NCBI RefSeq assembly: GCF_002078875.1
Contig: NC_034411.1
Location: 58,631,327 to 58,695,326, forward strand
Direction: 5' to 3'
DNA length: 64,000 bases
From: Numida meleagris
Taxonomy: Eukaryota > Chordata > Aves > Galliformes > Numididae
Shown: piece after piece, positions 24,001-37,556 of the stretch
Numbering within the stretch: position 1 is the first letter of the stretch
Layout: every line of letters starts with the position of its first letter
Notes under the pieces: model-generated
Told to the model about the DNA's origin: nothing
What the model saw: only the letters and a program-made list of their open reading frames with translations
The model's database searches: none
Position numbers and translations under genes: made by a program

Positions 24001-27000
24001 CAAATTTTAATTGTGAAAAATGTAGAACTGCTCAAGGCATTTATTCTGTTGGTGTTTCTTGCCACTGTGTTCCCTACCTACAACCTTCCCAGCTTTTGCT
24101 CCATCTAAATAGAAATCCCACATATTTTTATTCCCCTAGAGCTAAATACACACATCAGTATGTATACCAGGAACTGTGACTCTTCACAGTACAGGGAGAC
24201 TTGGTAGATCCTCATTGCTTTTCAGCTGTTCCAAAGCAGCATGTGTTTCACAAATTGCAGTGCCAAAAATACCTCCTCTTTATGATGGAACCATGAAACT
24301 CATTGGGAAAGTTTTATGTTGTATGTTCTTTCTATGGGGAGAAGGGATCTTTAAGCCAGCAGCCCCCAGCTCTGCAGGCCTGAGGTGCAGCAACATAGCA
24401 GGCTGCAAATGCAGTTCTGCGCTCTGCTCCTTCTCCTGGGGCCTGAAATATACTTCAGGAACAAAGTGGTGAGAAGAGATATCACTGTGACCTCATGCAC
24501 AACCATGGTTAATGCCTTTGTAGATCTAAGAGATGCTCAATATTGCCAGGTGCGGTTCCCTCCTCCCTATGAGGCTGTTTGGTGCTCCCTGAGAGTTGCA
24601 AGGAGCAGTGACTAACAGAACTCGTAGGGATGTCCTCTTTCTTCTGTTTATGTGAACAGCTCCATTTAAAAACTCTCTTGTGAACCATGAAGAACATGAA
24701 CATGATCGGGTTCATGGTTTCTCTTGGCTCTCTTTGGCTACATATCCACACCTGCTTGCCTTCTCTACAGTTTCAGTTTCACCCTTTCTGCCTCTGTTTC
24801 TGGGAAGCAGCTTCTTTCCAGAGCGTGCTTCTGCGAGCCTTGCAGGAGAGCCATGGGTTCTGCTGGTCATTAGCAGAGCACTGCAATTAATTACAAATAC
24901 CCTGTTAACCCCTAAGCTGCACACTGACTAAAAGAGGAATCCTCGTACATGATCTCAGCTAGACAGTTTGGAAATGTTTTGATGAAGATGATTAGGGCTG
25001 TATTTCTTGGAGATGGAAGATCAATGAAAACGACCTGTGCATTTGCTAAGTGGAGTCCCATTTGAGTGCATGCCAAGGGGAGAATTGTGCAAGAAATTGT
25101 AGAACTTTGTGGTACAGTGTTTGTTCTTGCTGATTTCTCTCATTTTTTTTTTACGGAGATAGAAGCCAATTCTGTCCATGAAAATTGAAGGGTTTCTTCC
25201 CTTGAAGATAGTTATTTTCCTTCCTCTTGATTCAGCATCTAAGAAAGTGATCCCAGGGTAGAACAAGAACAACAGATTGTTTGAATTCTCTTTTGTGGTC
25301 AGTAGTCAGAGATGTTAGTAAATTTTCTATTAATACATACCGCTGAAACTCTGCTGTACTTGCTCAGATTGCTTCAAAAACATCTTTTATTCTGAACAAG
25401 AAGGAAAGTGCCTTTCAATGAATGCAATATGAGAACGAAACCTGACTTTTATGGGTCAAATATTGCTCATTTTATTCGTGCTGCTGCCCTCAGTGGGATG
25501 ACTCATCCACATACAGTGCAAAAAACCTGACCCTCAGTAGCTATCTCTGAGGGGAAAGCTGTTTTGAGGATTCCTATGTGCATTTTTTTTCTTTGACATT
25601 CAGCTCCAGGCCTCTCTGTTGAAGGCACAAGGGATAGGAAGGATATCCAAAATGCCTGACTTATTTCAGTTCAGGCATCAGCCCTTCCCCCATGTACTGG
25701 TTTCCTGCAGTGGGTTGGAGGCCTCCAGGGATGGGAGGAGGAGGTCTGTGGTGCGAGGAGCCATGTTCCAGTGTGCACCAACCTGCCATCCTATAAAAAT
25801 ACCACCACAGCTTTCACAATCGTGGGCTCTGGGGAGATAACTGGATGACTACAGCAAATAAGTGGAGAGGAAATGTCCTGGTGCACACTTCCCATAGTAC
25901 ACAAGTCCCAGCCCATGTGCTGTTGTGCAGCTGCAGGGGGATATTTTGTTCTTTCAGTAACTTTTCTTCCTGTCATGACTTATGCGTGAGGGAATACGGC
26001 ATTTGTTCAGGTTCACCATTTCTGGTTAGCTCCCTTGGATAGACAGTAATGGGCTGAGGGGCAGTGTGCAGTGGTCTCAGCAGGTAAGGTGCTTAAACAA
26101 GTTGACAATCTGGGGCTTTATCTGTAACGCTCAACTCTCTGACTTGACCCCACAACATGATTCAAGCAACCTTCTTAAACCCAGTCTATCAAAGCACATA
26201 TGTTGTTAAACATCCTCCTCAATAAGCATACCTTAAAATTATTATTGTCAAATTAATGCCACAAAGCAAATGAATAAGAGTAAATAAATCACAAATAGTT
26301 AAAACAGCAGTGACTCACACAGCTCAAAAGCAGTTCTTGGCATTCCTTTTGTTACTACAGTAATTTCGACTTGCAGGGGTAAAACCAACAAAAGGTCAAA
26401 GATGTTGTATTTGGAGCTGTGGTTTCACTTGCTCTTTCCATTATAGTGGGTGCTGCACACACAAAAGCTGCGCTGCCATATGCAGAGCGTGAGCCCTCAG
26501 GATAGATGAGAATCGGAAAAAGGGAAAAAAGAAAAAAAAAAACATAAACCCATCAGGAAAGAAATAAATCAGAAACTGCAGAAGTAATTTTTTAAAAATT
26601 CCATTATGATTGAAATGGCTTAAAGCACTTGACATTTAAAGTTTGATTTTATATGATGAAAGATAAATCTTACAGCTTTTGTTTTTTGATGGTTTTGTGT
26701 TGGCAAAAATCAGATCCTCTGCAGTCGTGGTAGATGAGATCAAGATAAGATGCCCCCTTTGCAAAGAGCCTTTTGAAGGGAGTTTACCTCCATGGTAGTT
26801 TAATCACTGAGCTCCTTGGAGAATTTGTGTTCAAGACTGACCAAATATGCAGATTTTTGTTGCTTGGCACACATGAGAAAGAGAAGACCTGTTACAAAAA
26901 CCCAGGAAGTCTCTATGTCATTTGGTAGGGGTCCTGCTATACAAAGTACTGCTTTGTGACCACAGCAAGCACAGGGTCACTGGAGCATGGTGTGGCCATG

Positions 27001-28027
27001 TGGACACTGGGATCCCCCAGATTCAGTGAGTACGGGGTTGGGAAGGAAGGGGTGGATAAAAGCCATACAGGTGCTCCATAATGTTTGCAGCCACTCTTAC
27101 AGTCAGAGATTGGAGAGAGAAATTGGAGCATGCTTCATTCTTGGCCTGCCTTTGACTGCATGTAAGATTTTCAGCCTCTTTGTATTTTTCCCATGAGGTA
27201 TTTAGTTTACAGGGTTTAGTGGGGAAAGTCCTGCATGCTGATTGTCCTCTTCAGTGCTCGGGAGATATTTGACTGAAAAAAAAGATATGTGACTTCTCAC
27301 TGTCAGAAACCAGTTACTTTTCCTTACTTCTTGATCAAAGAGTTATTAATGTTATTAAGCAAAACTCTCCACCCTGCAACTTCAAAATAGATATCTCCTT
27401 TTCCTAAAAAGCATGAACTCTGAACAACTGGCTGACCCCCACATAACACTCATAAAGAATGATATCTTCTTTATTGATACTAATTACAGATACATTATAC
27501 CCTTCATATTACTTGAGGTGCCTGCAGCTGCCTTAATAAAACTGTGATTTCAACCCAGCTATGTCACAGCCGAAAGCAGGCTATTGTAGTTCTGGCTGAA
27601 TTGCTACACCAAAGGGTTATGCCTTTCTGGGAAAGCAGAATCATATCACCAGTCACTGAAACACAGGCACCTCTGATCTGGGAACACAGCATCCGTATGG
27701 GCAACCGATGACAACATAATAGTGGAGAAAGGAACATTTGGAAAAGGACACTAGGACAAATTTCTCCTCTTTCAAGACATGTCAGGAGATCTTTCATCTC
27801 CCAGCAAAGCAGCTAGGCTCCTGGTTCCTTGGATCTTCTTTCAAAGACCTCTGAGCCTGCCAACTGCAATGAATTCAGTGGGTGCCACTGAGAGATGAAA
27901 AGGAAGCATTTTTTCCTTCAAGGATTCAGACTCATGGGGCTGGGGAGTAGATGCCTAGTGTTTGGTCCACAAAGTCATTTGGTTGTATTGGAGAAAAAAA
28001 TGAGCTTTGTTAGAAGAAGAATAGGGG
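21005..28027 (+). other. THEMIS: THEMIS intron 1, central part
   Basis: Intronic sequence with no supportable gene. A C-run followed by an A-run sits at about 22251-22268. GC-richer patches occur at 21200-21420 and 25680-25770. Open frames are under 120 codons and overlap one another on opposite strands, as chance frames do. Confidence 0.65.
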
Positions 28028-28150
28028 ATATTTGGAAGTGCTTTGCAGAGCACTGAAGCAGACAGACTGTCGGACTGGGAGTCAGCCAGCCTGAGCTTGA
28101 GTTCCAGCCCTGCTGAATGGTCCTCTGTGCAATCTTAGTCACGTTTTTTG
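28028..28150 (+). repeat. Possible ancient MIR-type SINE relic
   Basis: The stretch GGGAGTCAGCCAGCCTGAG followed by GAGTTCCAGCCCTGCTGAAT and then GTGCAATCTTAGTCACG follows the order of the tRNA-derived core of MIR-family SINEs (a GGTTCGA-like B box, then the 'ctgtgtgacctt' region). Many positions are decayed. It was identified by eye against remembered consensus only. Confidence 0.4.
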
Positions 28151-30060
28151 TTTGGCTGCATTGCTTTCACTGGTCCTCCTTGCTGCAGTGCCCAGACATT
28201 TGTGACTAAATGGAGTTAAATAAAAGTGATATATTACCATTGTTTAGTCATGGATCTGATTTTGAGCAACACTCCCTATTGGAGCCACTGAATTGTTCAC
28301 ACCTAGAGCAGTCAACAAATGGACTCTAAGCTACTGGCAGAAAATGGGAAGTATTACTGAGATATTTGCTGTGCTGTTCTAACTTGTATTATGAAATATT
28401 TATCTCGGTGGTGCTGTCACTAGTCCTGACATGAAAAGTGACATGATCCATCTCATGCATTAGCTGTCTTTGTATTTTATATTGCAGTTTTTAATATGAA
28501 AACACCCTTCGTTTACATTTAATGAGAAATAATTCAAATAAAGGGCTGATGATAGGGAGGATTCTGGTGTGGCTGCTTAACATTTTGGGAAAGATGGAGG
28601 AGAAAGATATTGAACCAATTGTTATGGTTGCTTTGATGTGACCACAGCAGTTGCTAACACACATTGTCAAACTAGAGATGAGCTTATGAAAGGATATAAA
28701 TGTGTTTTTTAATGAACAAAGTAGCAATCTAGAAAAGGTGGTTTCGAAGGCAACAAGCCCTTTAATTATAGTCTTCAGGGGCATTGCTTGATCACTGTAA
28801 ATAAGCTGCTTTATTCCGGGTTCTGCAAAAATGTATTATATTGTATACATCTTTCTCAAACCAAAAAGATTCAGTCCTCAAGTTTACTGGATTTACATTT
28901 TCAACGCTTTCTTTGTGGCTCGAATTGGAAAAAACACAGTGACTTTATATTTCATAGCAAATGAATGTATTGAATGGTCTGCTTTAACTTTTATATTTTT
29001 CACTATATTTTGGGGGCGTCCATTTCACATAGACTGAAGTGAACTCTTTCAGGGTCATGTTGTTTCACATTAGGTATTTTCACAGAGTTTTAAGACTAAT
29101 TATTGTGGCTTTTCAAGGAAAAGGTATTTTTCTTGTCCTCTTTGAAAACCATGCAGTTTCCCTCCCTCCCTTTTATCAGCACAAATATTTGCTGCAAATG
29201 CCTAGATGACAAATCACATAGGTAACATTTTTCTTGTCTGAATGTAATCTTCATTATACTATTCCAGGCAAACAGCCAAGCGAGGGCAAAAATCAGGGCT
29301 AAGGCAATTTAGTTGCAGACAAATATGTAATTACAATCAATACTGTACATGCAACTGCACCCCCAAAAGTTAATCCGTTCTTGTACAGCTGGCAGAGTTT
29401 CATTTTTTAATGATTTTTTTTATATTGGTATTGTTAAAAATGAGGCTTCTGCAATCATAGTCTTGGTCTGCTAGCTATCCTCCTTCCAGCCTCTCACTTT
29501 CATAATCTTTCACCTTTTGGTCTACTTCAAATGAATCTGGTAAAGGAGGAGGTAATTAAAGTCCTACAAGATGCCCATGAAAACTGTCATTTAGGTAGAT
29601 GCCTATCCACATACTACATATCTACATATCTAGCTGTCAATCCACTCACATATATGAGTATTACTGCTGATAAGCTGTTGAAAGTATTTCTCTGACTTCC
29701 TTAATTGATGGAAAATGCTGTGACGTACTTCAGTTGGTGGTTTACAAGCAATCCATCCATCTGGCCTCTCTTCTGGGCTGCAGAGTGCTGTCCTGCAGCT
29801 GCGAGAGCTGGGATACTTGGGTGCTCTCCACTTCCATTCCATTAAGCTTTTCTGTCTTCTTAAAGACTTAAAACATTCTTCCTAACTGCTTAATTCCCTT
29901 CTTGGTGATGCCAAAAATATGTCCTTCCTTTCTTCCTTTTTTTCTTTAACACAAGAATGAGTTCATTTTCCTTGGTATTATTTATTACAAATTATTACAT
30001 TTGCCAGTTAATTATATACTCATGTAACAGTTTATTTCTTTGAATGCAGGATAAGCAGCT

Positions 30061-30184
30061 CCTTTGCTTTTCTTTCTTTGTTTCATTCTTTGTTTCGTTC
30101 TTTCATTCTTTCATTTTTTTTTGCTCTTTTGTTCTTTTGTTCTTTTGCTCTCTTGTTTCTTTCTCTTTTTCTCTTTCTCTCTTA
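30061..30184. repeat. Pyrimidine-rich microsatellite (TTTC/TTTG type)
   Basis: About 120 bp consist almost entirely of T and C with occasional G, built from drifting TTTC, TTTCATTC and TTTTGTTC units. The strand asymmetry is complete, with A nearly absent. It lies in THEMIS intron 1. Confidence 0.85.
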
Positions 30185-32224
30185 ATTAGAACTGTGACTT
30201 CTTTTAAGTTTAAATTTTAATATCACCTTTTCCTGAAACTGATGTGTTTAGATGATCAACCCATTTGTTTTACTCTACATGTTTTTGTTCTGATTAAAGA
30301 CCCTGGGAGTTAAGGTGCTGTGACAGCCCTGTGTGTCTGTTCTGTGCACGTTCCTTGGTGGTTTGCAGTCTGGCTTTTATAATCCATCTTTTTCTGAATG
30401 CATTATCTTGGCCCTTGATGTTTCAAACTGAGCCTGCAGCTCCATGTAATGCTTTTTGTAGACTCCAGATTGAACTCCATATGCTTGTCTGCCTCAGGTA
30501 TTTTGTCTCTTTTATAAGTGTGGATTTTCTTTTCTTGTGTATTTTACCCTTTTCTTGTAGTGTTTTAAATTCCCTGCTATCTCTAAAGCGCTGGGCTGCT
30601 GTTTATCCCATGTAGGTTGTTCTCTGCATTTCTCATGTTTTGAAAATTTTGATTGCTTTGTCAAAAACAAATTTATGAGCCACACAGTCATTTTTGAGTG
30701 CTTGGTGGCACTAGGCTCTTTTTTTAGGTGCTGCCAGACTTTGCTCTTTGGTCCCTTTAGAGACCTACCACTACCTTCTCTACCACTAACCAATCCCTGT
30801 TTTCATTTTTTTGAAAGTTCTGTTTATATTTCATATTCAGTATGGAGGGCAGAACTTCTCAAACTCTCTGCAGTATGATTTGCAGCAAAGCTATTGTGTC
30901 CCAGGAAGAGCAAATCTGATAAAAGTAAAAGTGCCTTCAGAACCAGCCATAATCAGAAGCAGGGCCCACCTCTGCATCCCCTCCTCAATTCCCGATGGCA
31001 GCTCTCTGCTGCAGATATAGACTGAAGCAGTGGTTAAATCTTCTTCAATTACACCATTTTTTTTTAGAAGTTTAGCCTCTTTACTGCTCCATTCTTCCCC
31101 TCAGGATAGGTGCTTGATTTGCTTCACTCTAGCTACTGTGTTTGGAAAACACTCCAAGCCAGCATGGCCACCAAACCTTCATCACTCGATGCCTGTGCTC
31201 TGATGAAGCAACATTGCCTGTGTCTGGGTGTGTGGTGGGTCCCTGATGGACTGAGGGGAGCACTTGCAAAGGCTGTCTGACAGACATGAAAGTAAATGTG
31301 CCCGAAGTCCATAATTAGTCAGTGGAGTTACTTTCAATACATTAAATGGTTTCTAGGGGTCTCTTTTCAAGTGAGGTAAACTGGAGAAGCTAGATCTAAA
31401 ACTGCACTAAATAAAAAAAAAAAGCCTCTGGAAGTCACAAGCTCCCATGTTGAGTACGTTTTTGCAAATATTTATTCAAGGGTGAGAATATTGGAATTCT
31501 TTTCTCATCTTTCAATGTTTCCATAATGCGGAGCTCATCATGCTGGGTCCTCTGGGATTCCCTCTATCTAATAATATCATGGCTGCTTGTGAAATCTGCT
31601 GTCTGATGTAAAGAGTGAGGTGATTCAGCACGAAAGGAATATTACCCTCTTCATGGCTGCTCAATTTTCTCTCCCTCTTGCTTTAATGTGTAATAAGTAT
31701 TGCACACACATTTTCTGACTGTCATAAAATATCCTATAGAGCTCAACTGAAGCAATGAGAGCTATGATAATTCCTCATGTGTTTATTAGAGCAGTGGCTA
31801 CTACAAGTGTAGCAATATCTGGTGGAAGAAGTTGGGTTAGTCAATGATGAATTGCTAAGAGGCTGAAAGGAGAGTAAGCAATTATGCAGTATTTTTACAA
31901 TAAGAAAACAAAATTGTTCTTTTATCATTAGAGGGCAACAGCTCTCTAGGTCTTCTGCTTGGCACCAGATTGATTGAAAGGAAGCATAAGCAGCATGTTC
32001 TTCTACTTGACTGTGGTTAGTATTTGTATGGCACTATAATCCAGACCAACTCTGTGCTGATCATTGCACTAGTTCACAACAGAAAGTCATCAGCCTTCTG
32101 GGACTTTTAGAGTCTGAGTAAAGTAGTCCTCCTCATTCCACGTAGGATCCACAGGAAGGGAAAACAGGCAACTAAAACAAACTGCTGCAAGATTTTGGTT
32201 TGGGTGGGTTGTTTGTTTTTTGGT

Positions 32225-32226
<2 letters not shown>

Positions 32227-32257
<31 letters not shown>
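32227..32257. repeat. Poly(T) run of 31 bases
   Basis: An uninterrupted run of T, flanked on the left by GGTGG and on the right by GAGG. It may be a bare homopolymer or, read on the other strand, the poly(A) of a retrocopy. No retrogene body is seen next to it. Confidence 0.9.
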
Positions 32258-32258
<1 letters not shown>

Positions 32259-32959
32259 AGGTTCCTTCTGCTTAATGTTAAAACCTACACTTGTATGTGT
32301 CTTCTTCAGGGGAGCAGCTGGGGATTCCCTGGTGTCCATCTTAACTGTGAAAGGACTGCACAACAAACAGAAAGGTTTACCTGGACATGTCTTCAAGACA
32401 GAATAAACTCAATCAGTCGTTCCATGTTACCCTTGTTCATTCTCCTGACCTGACACAAACCTCTTGGTTTGCCTAAACCCAAACTTAGGCTAAAAACTTA
32501 GGCTAAAACTTGAATGATTTTTGCTCAGATCAGTCTCCCAGTGACTTCCAGTGAGGCTGAGGTGGTGGCCAAGTGCTTGTTACTTGCCAGTGCTGCAGCA
32601 TAGTTGATAAATATATCCCATACTCAGTGTGACTGCAACTTATCTTGAACAAGCCTTAGGAAAATCACTGGGCTAACAGCTGCATTTTCAGTATGAAAGA
32701 TGCATTTTCTGTATGAAACTTGATAAAAAAAAAATAGTTGTGAGTTGGTTTGGTTTAGTTTGTTATATTTTTTTCTCCTCCAACTACAAGGAAATCTGTG
32801 GAGTAGAGTTTACTACTTTCTGTGGGAAGGGAGTTCTGCAGGCAATGGCAATATTTCAGTACAGGCCATCTAAATTATTGATTACTATAGCCAGAGGTCA
32901 GGTTTTAAATATCCCTCACTGCTCGAGACCATTCTGGCTACCTATGTTAAAAAGAAAGG

Positions 32960-33370
32960 AGAAAAATACAAGAGTTTAAATTGAACAGAATGCAAGAAAG
33001 AGCTATTAGAATGATTGTGGGAAGAAAAATCTATCTTCTTAGAGAAGATAAAGAAAATCTGTTTGTTTTTTTTTATTTTTGTCAAAAATGTAACCAGAGA
33101 AGGGGCAAAATTAACCTTGCGAGCACACTGTGAATGGAAGAAATGGAAATGGGTAAAAAAAGAAACATTTTAAATAGTAGAGCAATGTCAGTAACAGAGC
33201 AAGGAACAACAATCACCAAAAAATAAGGAGTGGAAATGAGAATAAGGTTTCCCACCATGAGGGAATGAAACTCTGAGGAGGGATTCCAAGCACGGCATTC
33301 CACATTAGTTCAGGGTAGAGCTTGATAAGTTCATGGAAGGATCTGCACTGCATCAGAAGAATGGAAGCTA
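32960..33370 (+). mobile_element. Ancient CR1/L3-type LINE relic
   Basis: Several phrases follow the order of old CR1/L3 3' ends: GAATGCAAGAAAGAGCTATT then AGAATGATTGTGGG (like the 'raikmi' segment of the reverse-transcriptase C-terminus), then TAGAGAAGATAAAG, later GAGTGGAAATGAGAATAAGG and near the end GAGCTTGATAAGTTCATGGA. The copy is heavily mutated and its boundaries are vague. It is older than the clean CR1 copies in this window. Confidence 0.45.
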
Positions 33371-34285
33371 GCATTAAATTCAGCATTTCTGATGAGAGGC
33401 TTTTTGTGTTCAAAGTAATACTATCTACAAATGGAACTTAAAGAAGACTTAATCACAATGTATTTGCTACACTGTATATATAATTAATTAATTCCATGCC
33501 TCAAAGCTTCTGCTAATCTCCTGCAGAGACCAGGTTTCATTCAGGCTTTATTATTCCACCCTGACACGTACACACTTCTGAAACATCAGAGGTGGACCAC
33601 AGCTTGAATGGAAAAGGAAGTGCTTTTGGCAGATGAAGCTGCACTTCCAGTTTGTGGCATGGAAGTTCTGAAATGCTTGGTTGGATTGCTTTGTTCCGGC
33701 ACTCAAACTTCTGAACATCATAGATGAAAAGAAGGATTTATTTTCTGCCAGGTCAGAATCAATAGTTTTTTTCATCATGTGGCAATGATTACCATTGTTA
33801 ATATACCAGTTTTAAAATTTTCTTGTACTTTCTTCAAATTTCCTGTTACTGTAGAAATATCAAACGTATATTGCGCTTCACCGTCTCCCAGTCTTTCCCT
33901 GGACACCTTGTAGGGTCTATAGTATTTGTTTTCTGTTGTAAACTATTGTTTTCTATGGGTTGTGCTGTGCCCTGTGCTGTGCGGAGGCACATTTCCTGCC
34001 CAACATCCACCACATGCTGATTTTTTGTGGCAGTTCCTGACGATCAGGTGATCCTGTGCTGAGCTTCGTTACATTTCAGTTTTACAACTTTGGAACACTG
34101 GTTCTTTAAACACTTTTCCTGCATCTAAGGACAGTGCATACACAGGAAGAAAATAAAGATTAGATTAGTTATTGCAGGATAGGTATATTTCATATAAATT
34201 CAATATTTTTCTTTTATACAAAGAGATAAAGATACTTAAAAAAGTGAGAAAAAGCTGAACATTTTTCTTTTGTGATTCTTTTCAG

Positions 34286-34444
34286 GTTCCATATATGAAA
34301 TGTTTGGAAATGAATGCTGCCTGTCAACAGGAGAAGTGATTAAAGTTATTGGCTTCAAAATTAATAAGCTTATAGCAAGTATCTGTGAGAATAATGAAGA
34401 CGGCCAGATTTCTGCCAAAGTGGAATTACCACTAAATTTTCCTG
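34286..34444 (+). CDS. THEMIS: THEMIS second coding exon (CABIT domain 1)
   Basis: The exon starts after TTTTCAG with GT, completing Gly31, and encodes residues 32-83 (beginning [20 protein letters not shown]) plus one base of Gly84. It enters and leaves in phase 1, and the donor is CCTG|GTATAG. The peptide matches the N-terminal third of CABIT domain 1 of THEMIS, in the cysteine-rich and membrane-signalling adaptor family that also includes THEMIS2 and GAREM. A translation starting at the internal ATG (34300) is not a real start: the upstream exon joins in frame. Confidence 0.93.
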
Positions 34445-37400
34445 GTATAGTACTTCATGAATACATGTTTTTGAGGAATTATAATCACCTTTTTGCATTT
34501 CATTGATTTGCTGTCTTGACCGATATTTGTTTGAGCTTTCATCTCAGCTGTCAAGGATACAATTTTATCAGATGGCACAAAACACAACCCACTCATTTTT
34601 AAATTTCCATTCCTGTAGTTCTCTTTCATGTCTGCATAGAAATTATTCATGTTATGATGTTCAGAAATGATCTCTATACCCGAGGTCACTCAGCATAAGA
34701 ATTCTTACAAAGACTCAGTTGTTTGTGACTTAAGTCAAATTTTGAGCTGTTTTTCTTGCTGTGTGTGCAGAATATAATTTAATTACTGTTGGCATATCAT
34801 TACTTGATTATTCTGAGTAGAAAAGACTTCAAATATTTTCTTATGTTTTGTTTTAATTTAATCATTTATTTTAATTCCTGTGACCAAAGTGGCTGCTTTG
34901 TGCCTGGAAACTAGAACCGAGGAAAGCAGACTGTTCTACAGAGATGTCCCAAAATACCCACCTTTTTGAACTTGGACCTGATACTTTGCATCTGATACTG
35001 GCTTGATATTTGAATTGAAAATATCAGCCTCTGATCATGTAGCCTTGTTAGGGAGAGGTGGCCAAGTACTGCATCTCATTTCATCTGCTTTTTAGGGCCT
35101 GGCTGTGTTAAGTAGGGGAGTGACTGAAATGCAGAGGAGGAAACACTATGGGTTTATGCGTGCAGGAAGCAGAGGAGGCAAACCAGTTGAGAAACTAACA
35201 GAAAAATGGTGAACTTAGGAATAGTAGATTGAGTGCTTGACTTAGTAACCTCACTGATGTTTTTCTGTGCATCGCAGTGCATGTGAGAATGTCTGCATGC
35301 ACATACAAAATGTTTAGGTTATGCCAGCCCCCAAATTGGAATGTGCTTTTTCTTCAGAGGCAGACAAGGCATGCTTCCTAAGCAAATAAAATGCAAAAGC
35401 ACATAAAAAAGCAATGTTTCATCAGAATTCCAGAGGAAAATATCTTCTGCCATGCCTTCATTTTCCATCTCTAAAATACAGATTTCTCTCAGAAGTAGTC
35501 CTATGTATAATGTTCTTTTCCCCAGTGGATTCTCAATGTGCTTTCATGTTTTCTTATTCGGTGAATCAGAACCATTTGTATGACCACTTACTAAAAGACT
35601 TTTTTGAAATGTCATTTTCAAGCACTGATAGGGCCCAAAAGTAGTGATCAAAGACATTTTAATTATTTGCAGCTATCTAGAGATATTGAAGTATTGCTGT
35701 ACTGTGAACTCTCAATTCCAAGCTTCTTTGCTATTATTAAAATTTCTTCTATTATCTCAAAAATATACGTACATGTAGTAAGCTATATTCTGTATCTTGA
35801 TTGACAGATGGGGTTGAACATTTGAATCCTAAAACATTCAACACAACTAAACATTGAAAGTAATCCTACATTTATTAATGTCGAATCTTGTGATTTTTAG
35901 AACAGAATGACTTGTGATTTCAAGTAATTGAACTTGGTGAGTCTGGATTTGTTTGCATTCAAGTGATCAGTTTTACAGCTTGGCATTTGGATACTGTGAC
36001 CCTGTTGAGCATATATTTAAATTCAGTCAAATACCTACAATTTACATGCATATTTTTGCAATCTTCTGACTGATATTCTAGAAAATGTACACATTTTATT
36101 ATGTATACACATTATGTTCTTAATGAAACAGTTGGACTTGATAATATTTGTAGATCCCTTCCAAATGAACTAGTCTAGTCTAACAATGTTGCTGGCTTGT
36201 CTCATCTCTACAGTGAAGAACAGAATCAAACTGCCGGTGATATTTTTCACATTGTGTTTGATTTTCTTCAGTAAAATATCCACAAGTCTCTAGACTGTAA
36301 CTGTATTCCCATCGTACTTGCAGGGCCTTCTTGCTAGTATTGTTGAAAAGAAAACTTTTTGATGTTATTTTCCACTTCCATTGTGAGTTATCATTTGTAT
36401 GTGATGGGCCCATCTACCCTATCACTGCATGCATGCTGACATAAGCAAGCCACTTAACTATTTAGGTTACTCTGGGGATGATGTCTCTCTGAGAGAAGAA
36501 CTGGGCTCATTGGCTCCAAATGAGCCCTGCTCTTTGTCTTTCTGAATGTGTTATCAACCTACAGAATTCTTTTTTTCTGCTCTGGCAAATCAGATTCTTG
36601 ATAAAGGCCTAATCTGGCCTTTGCATTAGAGAAACCGCCGCAACTGCAAGTTCACTATCTGTGTTATTTCATTTTATCCTTATTCTAATTTGTTCTTCTT
36701 CATGCCTCAGAGGGTCAGGCTGTTCTTTCTGTGCTCATACATTGGACCAAAAAAAAAAAAAAATCTGCTTCTACTCTAGGCATTTTGATGGCTACATCTA
36801 ACAGCATTTTGAACTACAGTTTTCACTGTTAACAAGTTAGCAGAGACAGGTAATTTACACAACACCTGAACTGTATGCCAGCACAAATGATTTCATTTTG
36901 TTCTGTTAAATTCCTTTTTCTGCAAAAATATTATTCATCTGTCCCTGTTCTCAAGATGTCTCTGACAGCTGTCGCTGCTCATTCCTACAGGATCTGACAG
37001 ATGTAGCTGATCATGACCATCCCTTTGAGCTCTCAGCCTTTGCGAGCCATGAGGCGAGAGACTTGCCTGTGGCCATACATGCATGGAAGAGCTGGGACTG
37101 GGCACAGTAAGGCTCACCTTGGTAGGAGTTAAAGAGCTGTCAGTCTGAAAGACTTCCATGTAGCAGAGTGAATGCCCTGCAAAACAGAAGCAATCAGAAA
37201 TTCAGTCCCTGGGCTTCCATGCCAAGGAAGTCACTGATACATGGCTCTCCTGTGGTGATGCCAAGTGTGAGCTATGGTAATTCGATGAAAATATTATGAC
37301 TATCAGTGGTACAGACTGAGAAGATGATACAAAGGAAAATCCCACGAGCCTCAGGAGTGAAATAACCAGCAGGAGATGAGGGATGGGAGTAGAGAGTTTG

Positions 37401-37556
37401 GCTTTGAGGCACAATGGGAATAAGATGCTGAAGCAGATGGAACAGTGGAGGGAGAAGTGTGTGTGGTGGAGGAATGGCAATTAAATCAGCACCAGGGGAG
37501 TGAGGAACTAAGCTGATTCCATTCTTCTGCATTGCTTTGGGGAACAGAAACTACTA
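34445..37556 (+). other. THEMIS: THEMIS intron 2, proximal part
   Basis: Intronic AT-rich sequence beginning GTATAG. At about 36128-36180 there is a weak CR1-tail-like phrase (CAGTTGGACTTGATAATATT, then GATCCCTTCCAAATGAAC), too short to call firmly. A poly(A) run lies near 36750-36762. No exon is seen. Confidence 0.65.

Larger units (their letters stand above)
28151..34285 (+). other. THEMIS: THEMIS intron 1, distal part
   Basis: The intron ends at the acceptor TGATTCTTTTCAG (AG 34284-34285). It contains a pyrimidine microsatellite, a 31-base T-run, two small local duplications (about 32483-32510 with ACTTAGGCTAAAA twice; about 32678-32720 with GCATTTTC(A/T)GTATGAAA twice) and a decayed LINE relic near 33 kb, listed separately. 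No exon is seen. Confidence 0.65.

Noticed and set aside
36128..36180. CR1-tail-like phrase
   Set aside because: About 50 bp with mismatches; too short to separate from chance without an alignment.
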